Of a stretch of DNA of 64,000 nt, positions 26,571 through 35,615 are shown in pieces. Source of the stretch: Mangrovimonas yunxiaonensis (GTDB lineage Bacteria > Bacteroidota > Bacteroidia > Flavobacteriales > Flavobacteriaceae); the NCBI RefSeq assembly GCF_000733475.1, contig NZ_JPFK01000007.1, positions 1-64,000 of the forward strand, in the 5' to 3' direction. Position numbers and translations under genes: made by a program. The stretch's first letter is position 1. Each line of letters opens with the position of its first letter. The notes beneath the pieces were generated by a model that saw only the letters and a program-made list of their open reading frames with translations, was not told the DNA's origin and searched no databases.

Positions 26571-29096
26571 TTAAAAGGGGTAGTTTATACCAATGTTATA
26601 AACAGCATGCTTAAAATTGTAATCGTTAAACCATCTATTTTGGTCAATATAAGAGGGGTCGTAGGTTTTAAAACCAATATCCAACCTTAACAGGAATGGT
26701 CCAAAATCGTAGCGGAAGCCCAAGCCAGAGCCTATGGCGATGTCTTTTAACGAACCAAGGCTGTTAAAGGTCGCTTTGTCGTCTTCAACATCGTCTAGGG
26801 CATTCCAGATGTTGCCGGCATCGACAAACAGGGCGCCGTAAAAACTGCCAAAAATATTAAAACGCTGTTCGGCGCTTAGGGCAATTTTAAGGTTGGCTTC
26901 GTTAAACTCGTTGTTCGATTCCGAACTTCCAGGCCCTAAGCTATAGGCCGTCCAAGCGCGGTTGTCGTTGGCGCCTCCGGCAAAAAAGCTCTTAGAGAAA
27001 GGAATGTTTGTAGCGTTGCCATACGGTACGGCCAAACCAAAAAAGCTTCTTATGGCCACAACGTTCTTTTTGCCCAAATCCCAGTGTTTTACATAGTCTA
27101 ACTCGGCCTTGGCGTATTGGGAGTAGGCCACATTAAAAATCTCGTACCGGTCGTTGCTGTTTTTGTCTAACCCACTAATGCTGGCAATGGTAGAAAACAG
27201 ATTGCCGGCTAGCTCCAGTTTGGCTCTAAAAATAGAAAAGGTCTCATCGTATAGGGTTTCTCTATTGTCGCGTACATAGTTAAAGTTGGTGGCAAAAATA
27301 AGGTTGTCTTCTGTTAAACGTTCTTTCCGTTCGTTAATGGCAGAAACAGTTCTGTAGGGCTCAGTATTGGGTAAAATAGAGGTGTTGCCATTTAGCACGT
27401 CCCGTATAAACGCATCGGTTTGCGAGGGGTATTCCAAAGCGTTGCCGTTGTTGTAGTTAATGTTGTGGGCAATGCTGTTAAGCGAGTTAAAGGAGTTGGT
27501 ATAGACCCCAAAGTAGTTGTCGGGGTTTAGGTTTTTTACAAACTGAACGTTAAACAGATCCAAGCGGTTAGTAACAATGTTCGAGGGGTGCCAGCGGTAG
27601 TTAAACACCCCAGAAAGGGTTTGCTTGTCAAGCCCAATGTTGGTTTGGCTTGTTGTGGATAGCGAGATTCTGGTGCTGGGGAACATGGTCTTGGGAATGA
27701 TTTTTTCGGTCTTGAACGGGAAAAACAACCTTGGAATGGTGAGTTTTAAGTTTGCTCCAATCTCGTTAATGTCGAAAAAACGATCCCTGTCGTCACCGGC
27801 ATCCTTCGATGCTCCAATAGATCCCAAAGCCGAAATCTCTAAGGTTTCTGCACCGCGAAATACATTTCTTATTAATAGCCCCGGGTTAAAGGAAAACCCT
27901 ACGGTTTGTATGTTACTTTGGTAAGCTTCGGCACTTAAATTTAAGGCAAAACGCTTTTTTGGAGTAAGGTATATGTTGGCGGTTAACGTGGTGTCTGGGT
28001 TTTCAATGTATTCAATATCGGGGTAGTTAAAGGTGCGCAAATCGCTTAGGTGGCGGTAAGAGTTTCCGCGGTCTTTGTCCCTGAAAATTTCGTTTGGCGT
28101 AATAAAAATGGCATCGGTTAGCGCTTTGGGTTTAAAGCGCATTTTATCGTAGCTGTATAGGTTGTAGCCTTTGTAAGTGGTGGCGTGGTCTGGAGTTTGG
28201 TCTTTTTTGGCAAAGGCGTAATCGGTATAGATGTTAACGTCTTTTATGTGGTAAATGTTAAGCGGAAGGGTATAAGAAGAGTCTAAAGAGGTAATTTTCC
28301 TGTTTGATATTTGTAGCTCGACATTCACCTTGTGGTTGGTGTTTATGGTATCGTTTTCAAAAAAAATGTAGTCTTCAGAAAAGTGGTAAACCCCAGAATT
28401 TCGCATTTGGTAGTTAATCCGGTTTTTTTCTGCTTCAAAGTCCTTGGTTTCGTATTGTTTGCCTTGCACAACATGCGAAGCTTTGGCTTCCGATTGGTAT
28501 AACGAGTCTATAATGGGCGAAGCAATAACGGTGGTTAACGAATCTATGGCATACGGTTTACCTGTGGTTACATTATAGGTTATTTCGGCCTTTTTGTCGT
28601 CTAGAACTGTAACGTTTGAAGTGGCAAGTGCATTAAACCAGCCGTTGTGGAAAAAATAAGCTTTTAGTTGCCTTTCGGATTTTTGGGTTTTCTCGTCGTT
28701 AATAATGGTGGGGGCTTCCCCCGTTTTTTTTAGCCATTGGTTAAACCCAACCCGAGAGGCGATGTATTTGTTTAATTGTTTTTTAGATAAAAAACGCTCT
28801 AAACGGTCCCGCCTTTTGGGGTGGGCGTCTATGTTAGCGTTTAAAAGCGAGTCGATATTGGGTCTGGCCAAATTGTAAATATGAAGCCTTAAGGGCGACA
28901 CCCCTAACAACTCCCTGTTTTTGTGTTGGTAGAGGAGGTTGTTTATTCGCTCCGATTTGTTTTTCTCGCCATTTACCAAAACCGTGTTTTTAACCAGCAG
29001 GCGTTCACCATCAGGCACACGCTTAACAGTATTACATGAGGATAAAAATCCTAGAGAGAACAGAATTAATGCTATTTTTGAAAAAAATACTTTCAA
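26571..29096 (-). CDS. tamL: BamA/TamA-family outer membrane lipoprotein (TamL)
   Basis: 841 aa. The lipoprotein signal ends FLSSC, followed by NTVKRVPDGERLLVKN, the usual start of the lipidated TamA homologue of Bacteroidota. POTRA-like modules occupy the first half (e.g. GKPYAIDSLTTVI). The C-terminal half is an Omp85 beta-barrel with SFFAGGANDNRAWTAYSLGPG (the GxN/R-W signature of the barrel lid region), and the protein ends NIGINYPF in an outer-membrane terminal strand. It is thought to work with TamB in building the outer membrane. No tamB gene is in the window. Confidence 0.92.
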   Translation of the reverse strand: MKVFFSKIALILFSLGFLSSCNTVKRVPDGERLLVKNTVLVNGEKNKSERINNLLYQHKNRELLGVSPLRLHIYNLARPNIDSLLNANIDAHPKRRDRLERFLSKKQLNKYIASRVGFNQWLKKTGEAPTIINDEKTQKSERQLKAYFFHNGWFNALATSNVTVLDDKKAEITYNVTTGKPYAIDSLTTVIASPIIDSLYQSEAKASHVVQGKQYETKDFEAEKNRINYQMRNSGVYHFSEDYIFFENDTINTNHKVNVELQISNRKITSLDSSYTLPLNIYHIKDVNIYTDYAFAKKDQTPDHATTYKGYNLYSYDKMRFKPKALTDAIFITPNEIFRDKDRGNSYRHLSDLRTFNYPDIEYIENPDTTLTANIYLTPKKRFALNLSAEAYQSNIQTVGFSFNPGLLIRNVFRGAETLEISALGSIGASKDAGDDRDRFFDINEIGANLKLTIPRLFFPFKTEKIIPKTMFPSTRISLSTTSQTNIGLDKQTLSGVFNYRWHPSNIVTNRLDLFNVQFVKNLNPDNYFGVYTNSFNSLNSIAHNINYNNGNALEYPSQTDAFIRDVLNGNTSILPNTEPYRTVSAINERKERLTEDNLIFATNFNYVRDNRETLYDETFSIFRAKLELAGNLFSTIASISGLDKNSNDRYEIFNVAYSQYAKAELDYVKHWDLGKKNVVAIRSFFGLAVPYGNATNIPFSKSFFAGGANDNRAWTAYSLGPGSSESNNEFNEANLKIALSAEQRFNIFGSFYGALFVDAGNIWNALDDVEDDKATFNSLGSLKDIAIGSGLGFRYDFGPFLLRLDIGFKTYDPSYIDQNRWFNDYNFKHAVYNIGINYPF

Positions 29097-29130
29097 ATAA
29101 AAAATGATTAGTTTTAAAGGCTGTATGTTG

Positions 29131-29151
29131 TGTTAGGTCTATTACCTAACA
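29131..29151. promoter_or_regulatory. Perfect inverted repeat between divergent tamL and methyltransferase genes
   Basis: TGTTAGGT, CTATT, ACCTAACA. It lies just inside the predicted tamL transcript start. It could be an operator or a 5' stem; no T-run follows in either direction. Confidence 0.4.
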
Positions 29152-29158
29152 ACCAAGT

Positions 29159-29166
29159 CAAAAATA
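29159..29166 (-). promoter_or_regulatory. -7 box TATTTTTG for tamL
   Basis: Minus-strand match to TAnnTTTG, 63 bp upstream of the tamL ATG. Confidence 0.45.
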
Positions 29167-29202
29167 CATTATTTACCCGAAAAACTATTGAAACACCTTT
29201 TA

Positions 29203-29940
29203 ATGTTATCTAAAAATCAAATAAAATTAATAAACAGCTTAGGTCAAAAAAAGTATAGGCAAAAACATCGGCTTTTTGTTGCCGAGGGCATAAAGACCAT
29301 TGGCGAGCTTTTAAACTCCGAGTTTAAGCTGCACCAGGTGTTTACAACGGCACCTTTTGATGGGGTTGCTACCGCCTATGAAACGCGTATTAGCCCTGCC
29401 GAATTGAATAAAATTAGTTTTTTAAAGTCGCCCAATACGGCTCTAGCGTTATTTAGCATGCCCGAAGAACAAGAGCTGGCAAATGCTCAAGAAGGGCTTA
29501 CCGTTGCTTTAGATGGGATTCAAGACCCAGGGAATTTGGGAACCATTATCAGGCTTTGCGATTGGTTTGGGGTAACCCAATTGGTGTGTAGTTTAAACAC
29601 GGTAGATTGTTATAACCCCAAGGTTATTCAGGCCACTATGGGGTCTATTAAACGGGTGCGGCTGTGTTATCGCGACTTAGAGACCTTTTTAGGCGCATCC
29701 AAACAGCCTGTGTTTGGCGCTTTTATGGATGGCGAAAACGTGTATGGTAAATCCCTGCCGCAACAGGGCATCTTGGTTATGGGAAATGAGGCTAATGGCA
29801 TTTCGGCAGGTATAAAGGCCTGCATTACCGAAAAATTAGCCATTCCGCAATTTGGTGTTCATCAAGAAACCGAAAGCTTAAATGTGGCCACGGCCACAGC
29901 CATCTTATTAAGCGAGTTTAAACGGGCTACTGGAAGGTGA
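29203..29940 (+). CDS. TrmH/SpoU-family RNA 2'-O-methyltransferase
   Basis: SPOUT methyltransferase that would methylate a ribose in rRNA or tRNA. The N-terminal RNA-binding part starts LSKNQIKLINSLGQKKYRQK and includes FVAEGIKTI. The catalytic part carries motif 1 (DPGNLGTIIR), motif 2 (VMGNEANGIS) and motif 3 (ESLNVATATAILLSE), which form the knot. The ATG at 29203 is chosen because homologues start there; the frame extends to a TTG 15 bp upstream. About 245 aa, usual for RlmB/TsnR-like enzymes; the exact target nucleotide is not predictable. Its 3' end overlaps the 3' end of porT by 14 bp (convergent). Confidence 0.9.
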   Translation: MLSKNQIKLINSLGQKKYRQKHRLFVAEGIKTIGELLNSEFKLHQVFTTAPFDGVATAYETRISPAELNKISFLKSPNTALALFSMPEEQELANAQEGLTVALDGIQDPGNLGTIIRLCDWFGVTQLVCSLNTVDCYNPKVIQATMGSIKRVRLCYRDLETFLGASKQPVFGAFMDGENVYGKSLPQQGILVMGNEANGISAGIKACITEKLAIPQFGVHQETESLNVATATAILLSEFKRATGR

Positions 29941-30640
29941 AGTTAATAAACACCCCGCGGGTTTTCATGGTTTCTATATTGCCGGTCCAAGGGCTGTTGG
30001 GATCGTAGTCTCTAACAACCTCGTCGTTAAGGGCAAATACCCCACGAATGGAAGGCGTAAATTTAAACCAGTACAGGTAAAAGTCAATCCCAAACCCAAT
30101 TTCGTAAAAATACATGCTGCTTTTGGTTCTAAACTTTCCATTGCTGTTATCGTCGGGGTTGTCCTCGTTACTCGATAGGTTTAAAGCGGTAGAAATCCCG
30201 CCAACAATAAACGGTTTAAAATTGTTAAGACGTTTTGTAGAGAGCTTTAACAAGAGCGGGATGTGAATGTAGGTCGATTTAATTTCGCGCTCCAAATCGG
30301 AGTCGGTGTATTCCAGACCTTGAAAATAACTGGGGTGGTATTCCAAGTTACGAGTCGTCATGTACAAGCCTGGTTCCAGTCTTAAATCAATGTAGTTGTT
30401 AACGCGCATGTTACCAACCAGTCCAACATTAAAGCCTGTGGTTTTGTTAACCAAAATGTCTTTTCGGTCAACCTTGTAATCAAAATTAAAATCATAGCTG
30501 TTAAAGCCCAAGAAGTAGCCGTAGCTCAAGAATTTTTTGTCGAAATTATCGAGATTCCTAATACGTTCTTTGCTGAAGAGTTGGGCAGAAACCGATTGCG
30601 ACATCAACACAAGCGCTGCGATATAAAAAAAATGCTTCAT
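29927..30640 (-). CDS. porT: Type IX secretion/gliding protein PorT (SprT) family
   Basis: 237 aa with a signal peptide (MKHFFYIAALVLMSQSVSA) and a predicted eight-strand outer membrane barrel (GLVGNMRVNNYIDLRLEPGL, FKPFIVGGISTALNL, FYEIGFGIDFYL), ending TRGVFINFTFQ. PorT is required for T9SS export of adhesins and enzymes and for gliding. The assignment rests on overall resemblance, length and its place directly after ubiE/menG, a neighbourhood I know from other flavobacteria. It starts one base after the ubiE stop and is probably co-transcribed. A general PorT-like barrel of other function is the alternative. Confidence 0.78.
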   Translation of the reverse strand: MKHFFYIAALVLMSQSVSAQLFSKERIRNLDNFDKKFLSYGYFLGFNSYDFNFDYKVDRKDILVNKTTGFNVGLVGNMRVNNYIDLRLEPGLYMTTRNLEYHPSYFQGLEYTDSDLEREIKSTYIHIPLLLKLSTKRLNNFKPFIVGGISTALNLSSNEDNPDDNSNGKFRTKSSMYFYEIGFGIDFYLYWFKFTPSIRGVFALNDEVVRDYDPNSPWTGNIETMKTRGVFINFTFQ

Positions 30641-30641
30641 G

Positions 30642-31370
30642 TTACTTTTTCGATGATTTATAAATTGTTGCTACACCCAAAGTTTGTGGGAAGTTTTCAA
30701 CTTGTATAAACCCAATTTTTCGTAAAATATTGTTTAAAGCTTCGCCATGAGGAAAAACCGATGCCGAATCGCTTAGGTACTTATAAGCACTTTTATCTTT
30801 AGAAAAGAGTTTGCCAATTAGCGGCATAATGTGTTTGGTGTATAGGTTGTAGCCTTGCTTAAACGGCGTTTTTGTAGGCACCGAGGTTTCTAGAATAACA
30901 AAAATACCACCGGGTTTTAAAACCCTAAGAATTTCTGATAGCCCTTGGTCGAGGTCTTCAAAATTTCTTACGCCAAAGGCCACGGTAATGGCATCGAAGG
31001 TATGGTCTTCAAAAGGCAGCTTTTCAGAATCGCCCAGCACCATTTCAATACGGTTGTCCAGTTTTTTTTCGTGTACTTTTTTCTTGCCTATCTCCAACAT
31101 GCCGCTGCTAATATCCAGCCCTACAATGTTCGGGGCATCGGTTTTGGCCAGACTAATGGCTAGGTCGCCCGTTCCTGTTGCAATATCCAAGATAGATTCT
31201 GGATGGGATTGTTTTACCATCGCTACAACTCGGTTCCGCCATTTAATATCAATCCCAAAAGAAATAACACGGTTAAGGCTGTCGTAACCACCAGAAATGT
31301 TGTCGAACATTTTGGTGACTTGCTCTTTCTTTTTTAAATCACTGTCCTTATAAGGTTTTACTTTTCCCAA
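30642..31370 (-). CDS. ubiE: Demethylmenaquinone methyltransferase
   Basis: Last step of menaquinone synthesis (UbiE/MenG). The SAM motif DIATGTGDLAISLA, MFDNISGGYDSLNRV near the N-terminus and the FGVRNFEDLDQGLSEILRVL, PGG segment are diagnostic. The reading frame is open to 31547, but a TTG-N21-TATATTTG promoter (31389-31420) lies inside that extension. The start is therefore placed at the TTG at 31370, giving MGKVKPYKDSDLKKKEQV and 242 aa, the family length. It precedes porT in an operon. The quinone made here is the expected electron acceptor of the Na+-NQR complex encoded further along. Confidence 0.93.
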   Translation of the reverse strand: MGKVKPYKDSDLKKKEQVTKMFDNISGGYDSLNRVISFGIDIKWRNRVVAMVKQSHPESILDIATGTGDLAISLAKTDAPNIVGLDISSGMLEIGKKKVHEKKLDNRIEMVLGDSEKLPFEDHTFDAITVAFGVRNFEDLDQGLSEILRVLKPGGIFVILETSVPTKTPFKQGYNLYTKHIMPLIGKLFSKDKSAYKYLSDSASVFPHGEALNNILRKIGFIQVENFPQTLGVATIYKSSKK

Positions 31371-31388
31371 TCGTTTCAAAATTTTTGT

Positions 31389-31420
31389 CAAATATAACCT
31401 TTTCAAGTGCCATTTTGCAA
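31389..31420 (-). promoter_or_regulatory. Promoter of ubiE-porT
   Basis: Minus strand TTG (31420-31418), 21-bp spacer, TATATTTG (31396-31389), 19 bp before the chosen start codon. Confidence 0.6.
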
Positions 31421-31475
31421 TGGCGGGCGTAATAATTATATGCCGTAAATTTTTATCCCTCAAGTATTTTTGCTG

Positions 31476-31483
31476 TATATTTG
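31476..31483 (+). promoter_or_regulatory. -7 box TATATTTG for trkA-trkH
   Basis: 22 bp before the trkA ATG. A second TATTTTTG lies at 31465-31472. Divergent from the ubiE promoter. Confidence 0.5.
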
Positions 31484-31505
31484 TGTTCCCAATAGTACAA
31501 GAAAA

Positions 31506-32852
31506 ATGAAAATAATTATTGCAGGAGCAGGTGAAGTCGGATTTCATTTGGCAAAATTATTATCTTACGAATCTCAGGAAATCACATTAATTGATGTTAA
31601 CAAGGAAAGCCTTAACTATGCCGATACGCATTTGGATATTAAGGTGATTAGGGGCGATGCGACCTCTATTTCCATTTTAAAGGAGGCACGTATAGAAAAT
31701 ACCGACTTGCTTATTGCCGTAACCTCTTCTGAAACCACAAACATTACCGTTTGCGTTTTAGGAAAGCGTTTAGGGGCTAAGCGTACCATTGCGAGAATTT
31801 CTAATACGGAGTTTGTACACCACAAAGACGAAATCGCCTTTACCACACTGGGAATTGATGAGCTCATCTCTCCAGAAGCTTTGGCCGCTTCTGAAATTGA
31901 ACTGTTGCTAAACCAATCGGCTTTTAACGATAGTTATGAGTTTGAGGAAGGCGCCCTGACCATGTTTGGGTTAAACCTATCCAGAACAGCGGCTTTTGTT
32001 GGTAAAACGGTTAAGGAGGCTGCCGAGATTTTTCCGGAAATACACTTTGTGCCCATAGCCATACAACGCTTTGGAACGCAGTATACCATTATTCCTCGCG
32101 GCGATACCCAGTTTAAAGACGGCGATAGTGTGGTTTTTATTACAAGCGAAGGCGGTGCCGAAGAGCTGTGCCGCATGACTGGAAAGGTGAATGCCGAGAT
32201 TAAGAATGTCATGATTTTAGGGGGTAGTAAAATTGGGTATAAATCGGCTAGGGATTTAAGTAAAACCACCAATGTAAAGCTTATAGAAAAAGACCGCGAG
32301 CGGGCTTTTGATCTCGCCGATGGCTTGCCAAAAACCTTGGTTATTAATGGCGACGGACGAAATGTTGATGTGCTGGAGGAAGAGAATATTACCGACATGG
32401 ACGCTTTTATTGCTGTAACGGGCAATTCGGAAACCAACATCATGTCTTGCTTGGTGGCCAAATCCAAAGGTGTGAAGAAAACCATAGCCTTGGTTGAAAA
32501 TATGGATTATTTCGAGCTGTCCCAATCTATTGGGATCGATACCTTAATCAATAAAAAACTGCTTGCAGCCAACAATATTTTTAGATATATAAGAAAAGGA
32601 GAGGTTGTCGCCATGACCCGCCTTAACAATATGAATGCCGAGCTGCTGGAGTTTAAGGTGAAACCAACCTCTAAGGTGTGTAACAGGTATATTAAAGACA
32701 TTGACTTCCCAAGATCGGCCATTATAGGTGGCGTTATTAGGGATGGTAAGGGGCATATTGCCCTTGGCGATTTTAAAATTAGTAAAGGCGATATGGTAGT
32801 TGTTTGTTGTTTGCCAAGATCGATAAAACAAGTAGAAAAATTCTTCCTATAA
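31506..32852 (+). CDS. trkA: Trk potassium transporter, NAD-binding subunit TrkA
   Basis: Cytoplasmic regulatory subunit of Trk K+ uptake. Two RCK modules are present: the first Rossmann domain starts MKIIIAGAGEVGFHLAKLL (GxGxxG), with a TrkA-C domain around residues 140-225, and a second copy starts VMILGGSKIGYKSA, with its own TrkA-C domain to the end. From the ATG at 31506 the protein is 448 aa; the frame is open 36 bp further but lacks support there and overlaps the promoter box. trkH follows after one base, so the two are co-translated. Confidence 0.95.
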   Translation: MKIIIAGAGEVGFHLAKLLSYESQEITLIDVNKESLNYADTHLDIKVIRGDATSISILKEARIENTDLLIAVTSSETTNITVCVLGKRLGAKRTIARISNTEFVHHKDEIAFTTLGIDELISPEALAASEIELLLNQSAFNDSYEFEEGALTMFGLNLSRTAAFVGKTVKEAAEIFPEIHFVPIAIQRFGTQYTIIPRGDTQFKDGDSVVFITSEGGAEELCRMTGKVNAEIKNVMILGGSKIGYKSARDLSKTTNVKLIEKDRERAFDLADGLPKTLVINGDGRNVDVLEEENITDMDAFIAVTGNSETNIMSCLVAKSKGVKKTIALVENMDYFELSQSIGIDTLINKKLLAANNIFRYIRKGEVVAMTRLNNMNAELLEFKVKPTSKVCNRYIKDIDFPRSAIIGGVIRDGKGHIALGDFKISKGDMVVVCCLPRSIKQVEKFFL

Positions 32853-32853
32853 A

Positions 32854-34347
32854 ATGAAGCTTAATTATAAGATTATCTTTCATTTTTTTGGCCTGTTGTT
32901 GCTCTTCAATGGCGGGTTTATGCTATTGGCCTCTTTAATAAGCTTAATCTATAAGGATGGGGCAACTTTAGGGGTGTTTGCAGCTGGAGCCTTAACCATT
33001 TTTACAGGCCTACTTTTAATGTACAACACCAAGGACCATAAAAAGGAAATGAACAAGCGTGAGGGATATGTGGTCGTGGCCTTTGGTTGGATTATTATGT
33101 CGCTGTCGGGAACGCTCCCGTACGTGATTACCGGGGCAATTCCCAGTTTTACCAATGCTTTTTTCGAGACCATGTCGGGGTATACCACCACGGGCGCTTC
33201 CATTTTAAACGATATTGAAGCAATTCCCAAAGGGGTGTTGTTTTGGCGAAGCCTAACCCATTGGATTGGGGGTATGGGAATTATTGTCCTAGCCGTAGCC
33301 GTCTTACCTCTATTGGGTATTGGCGGCATGCAAATGTTTGCTGCCGAAGCGCCTGGGCCTAGTGCCGATAAACTGCATCCCAGAATTACCGATACCGCCA
33401 AGCGGTTGTGGCTTATTTATTTTGGATATACGGCCGCAGAGACCATTTTGCTTAAGGTGGCGGGCATGTCTTTTTTCGATGCCATTAACCACGCACTATG
33501 TACGCTGTCTACAGGTGGGTTTTCTACCAAAAATGCCAGTGTAGCCCATTGGAACGACCAGCCTATTATTCAGTACATTATTATTGTGTTTATGTTTTTG
33601 GCAGGAACCAATTTTGTGCTGAGTTATTTTGCGTTTAAAGGGAAAGTGCAAAAGGTGCTTCAGGATGGCGAGTTTAAATTGTATTTTAGGTTTATAGTCG
33701 CTTTTACGTTAATTGCGGCAACCATAATTTATTTTCAAGCCGATGTGTCTAAATCGTCCATAGCCCATCCCATGGTTTGGGGCGAGGCCGAGAGTGCCTT
33801 TAGGCATGCGCTGTTTCAGGTGTTGGCCATAGTAACCACCACCGGATTTGTAACGGCAGACTATACGCTATGGACCCCATTTTTGGTGGTGTTCTTCTTT
33901 GGACTAATGTTTTTAGGAGGCTCGGCGGGAAGTACCTCGGGAGGTGTTAAGGTGGTGCGGCATTTAATGTTGATAGAGAACGGTTTTTTAGAATTTAAGC
34001 GGGCCCTGCACCCCAACGCCATTTTGCCGCTTCGATATAATAAAAAATCAATTCCTGGAGACATTGTTTTTAACATTCAAGGGTTTTTTATTCTCTATAT
34101 GCTCTCGTTTATTGTGGGCGCCTTGGTGTTTTCAATGCTTGGTATAGACTTTAAGTCGGCCGTGGGTCTGGCTGCGTCTAGTTTGGGGAATGTTGGTCCG
34201 GCATTGGGCGAATTTGGCCCAGTAAATAATTATGCGGCCCTTCCGGGCTTGGGCAAATGGTGGGCGTCGTTTTTAATGCTGATCGGGCGTTTGGAACTCT
34301 TTACCGTTTTAATCTTGCTAACCCCTTTCTTCTGGCGGAATAGATAA
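32854..34347 (+). CDS. trkH: Trk potassium uptake protein TrkH
   Basis: Membrane pore subunit of Trk K+ uptake, 497 aa with about ten hydrophobic segments in four M1-P-M2 repeats. Selectivity-filter-like stretches are GYTTTGAS in the first repeat, CTLSTGGFSTKN in the second, ATVTTTGF-like VTTTGFVTADY in the third and SLGNVGPALGEFGP in the fourth. It works with TrkA encoded directly upstream and is driven by the membrane potential or Na+/H+ gradient. The transcript ends at a bidirectional terminator after the gene. Confidence 0.95.
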   Translation: MKLNYKIIFHFFGLLLLFNGGFMLLASLISLIYKDGATLGVFAAGALTIFTGLLLMYNTKDHKKEMNKREGYVVVAFGWIIMSLSGTLPYVITGAIPSFTNAFFETMSGYTTTGASILNDIEAIPKGVLFWRSLTHWIGGMGIIVLAVAVLPLLGIGGMQMFAAEAPGPSADKLHPRITDTAKRLWLIYFGYTAAETILLKVAGMSFFDAINHALCTLSTGGFSTKNASVAHWNDQPIIQYIIIVFMFLAGTNFVLSYFAFKGKVQKVLQDGEFKLYFRFIVAFTLIAATIIYFQADVSKSSIAHPMVWGEAESAFRHALFQVLAIVTTTGFVTADYTLWTPFLVVFFFGLMFLGGSAGSTSGGVKVVRHLMLIENGFLEFKRALHPNAILPLRYNKKSIPGDIVFNIQGFFILYMLSFIVGALVFSMLGIDFKSAVGLAASSLGNVGPALGEFGPVNNYAALPGLGKWWASFLMLIGRLELFTVLILLTPFFWRNR

Positions 34348-34351
34348 AAAT

Positions 34352-34388
34352 AAAAAAGAATCTACAGGGCTTATGCAGATTCTTTTTT
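34352..34388. terminator. Bidirectional terminator between trkH and the aminotransferase gene
   Basis: AAAAAAGAATCT / AGATTCTTTTTT stem with A and T runs on both sides. Confidence 0.85.
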
Positions 34389-34417
34389 AAGATAACCTAT
34401 GGATTAGTTGTTGTTTT

Positions 34418-35605
34418 TTAGCTTACGACTTCTTTAATGCGTTTTAGGGCTTCAATAATCTGTTCTTTAGAAGCAGCGTAGGACAGGCGTATGCAATCTT
34501 TATTGCCAAATGCTTCGCCGGTTACCGTGGCCACATGAGCTTCTTCTAATAAATATAACGAGAAGTCGGTTGCATTAGTAATGGTCTTGCCTCGCAATGT
34601 TTTACCAAAGTAATGGGAGATGTTTGGAAACACGTAAAAGGCACCTTCTGGAACGTTGGTTTTAAACCCTTCAATATCATTAAGCAAATCTAGAATAAGA
34701 TCTCTTCGGGTTTTAAACTCATCAACCATAAATTGAATGCGTTCTGGAGCTTCCGTTAGCGCGGTTATTGCAGCGCGTTGCGCAATACAGTTGGTGCCAG
34801 AGGTAATTTGGCCTTGCATTTTTGTACAGGCCTTGGCAATCCACTCTGGGGCGCCAATGTAACCAATTCGCCAGCCGGTCATGGCAAAAGCCTTGGCGAG
34901 ACCGTTAACCGTAATGGTGCGGTCGTACATGCTGGGAATGGCCGCAAAACTGAACATTTTAGGGCCGTAATTAATATGTTCGTAAATTTCATCTGAAAGG
35001 ATGAAAATATTCGGGTGGTCTTCCAAAACTTCTGCTAGAGCGCGGTATTCTGCTTCAGAATAAATGCTACCACTAGGATTGTTGGGCGAATTGAAAAACA
35101 CCATTTTGGTTTTTGGGGTAATGGCAGCCGCCAATTGCTCTGGGGTAATCTTGAAATCGTTTTCAATGGTTGAAGGGATTTCTTTAAAGCTGGCTTCGCA
35201 TAGCATGGCTATGGCCGAATAGCTTACCCAATAAGGCGCGGGCAATAGGACCTCGTCGCCGGGGTTTAAAAGCACCTGGGCAACATTGGCAATGGCTTGT
35301 TTTGCTCCAGTAGACACCACAATCTGATTGGGTTTGTAGTCCAGACCGTTATCCCTTTTAAATTTAAGCGCTACAGCTGCTTTCAAGTCGGCATAACCGT
35401 CTACAGGAGTGTAGGAATTGTAATTGTCTTCAATGGCTTGAATAGCGGCCTCCTTAATATATTCTGGGGTGTTAAAATCGGGCTCTCCAAGGCTTAGGCC
35501 AATAATATCAACGCCTTGCTCTTTAAGTTCCCTAGCTTTAGCGGCCATGGCTAAAGTGGCCGATGTAGGTAAGCTGTTAATCCGGTTAGAAAGTTGGTTG
35601 TTCAT
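34418..35605 (-). CDS. Class I PLP-dependent aminotransferase (aspartate aminotransferase type)
   Basis: Fold-type I aminotransferase, 395 aa. The PLP Lys lies in TVNGLAKAFAMTGWRIGY, with the cofactor ring contacts NSPNNPSG and ILSDEIYEHI and the C-terminal substrate Arg in RLSYAAS. Sequence style (RINSLPTSATLAMAAKARELK) is that of the bacterial 1-gamma/AspC-like aspartate aminotransferases, which may also act on aromatic or prephenate substrates. It starts 11 bp after the end of the desaturase gene on the same strand, so the two could share a transcript, though their functions are not obviously linked. Confidence 0.93.
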   Translation of the reverse strand: MNNQLSNRINSLPTSATLAMAAKARELKEQGVDIIGLSLGEPDFNTPEYIKEAAIQAIEDNYNSYTPVDGYADLKAAVALKFKRDNGLDYKPNQIVVSTGAKQAIANVAQVLLNPGDEVLLPAPYWVSYSAIAMLCEASFKEIPSTIENDFKITPEQLAAAITPKTKMVFFNSPNNPSGSIYSEAEYRALAEVLEDHPNIFILSDEIYEHINYGPKMFSFAAIPSMYDRTITVNGLAKAFAMTGWRIGYIGAPEWIAKACTKMQGQITSGTNCIAQRAAITALTEAPERIQFMVDEFKTRRDLILDLLNDIEGFKTNVPEGAFYVFPNISHYFGKTLRGKTITNATDFSLYLLEEAHVATVTGEAFGNKDCIRLSYAASKEQIIEALKRIKEVVS

Positions 35606-35615
35606 GCAAAAAAAA

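Noticed and set aside
31371-31547. Longer ubiE start at 31547
   Set aside because: The extension overlaps the divergent trkA promoter and contains a good ubiE promoter; the protein from 31370 has the family length.
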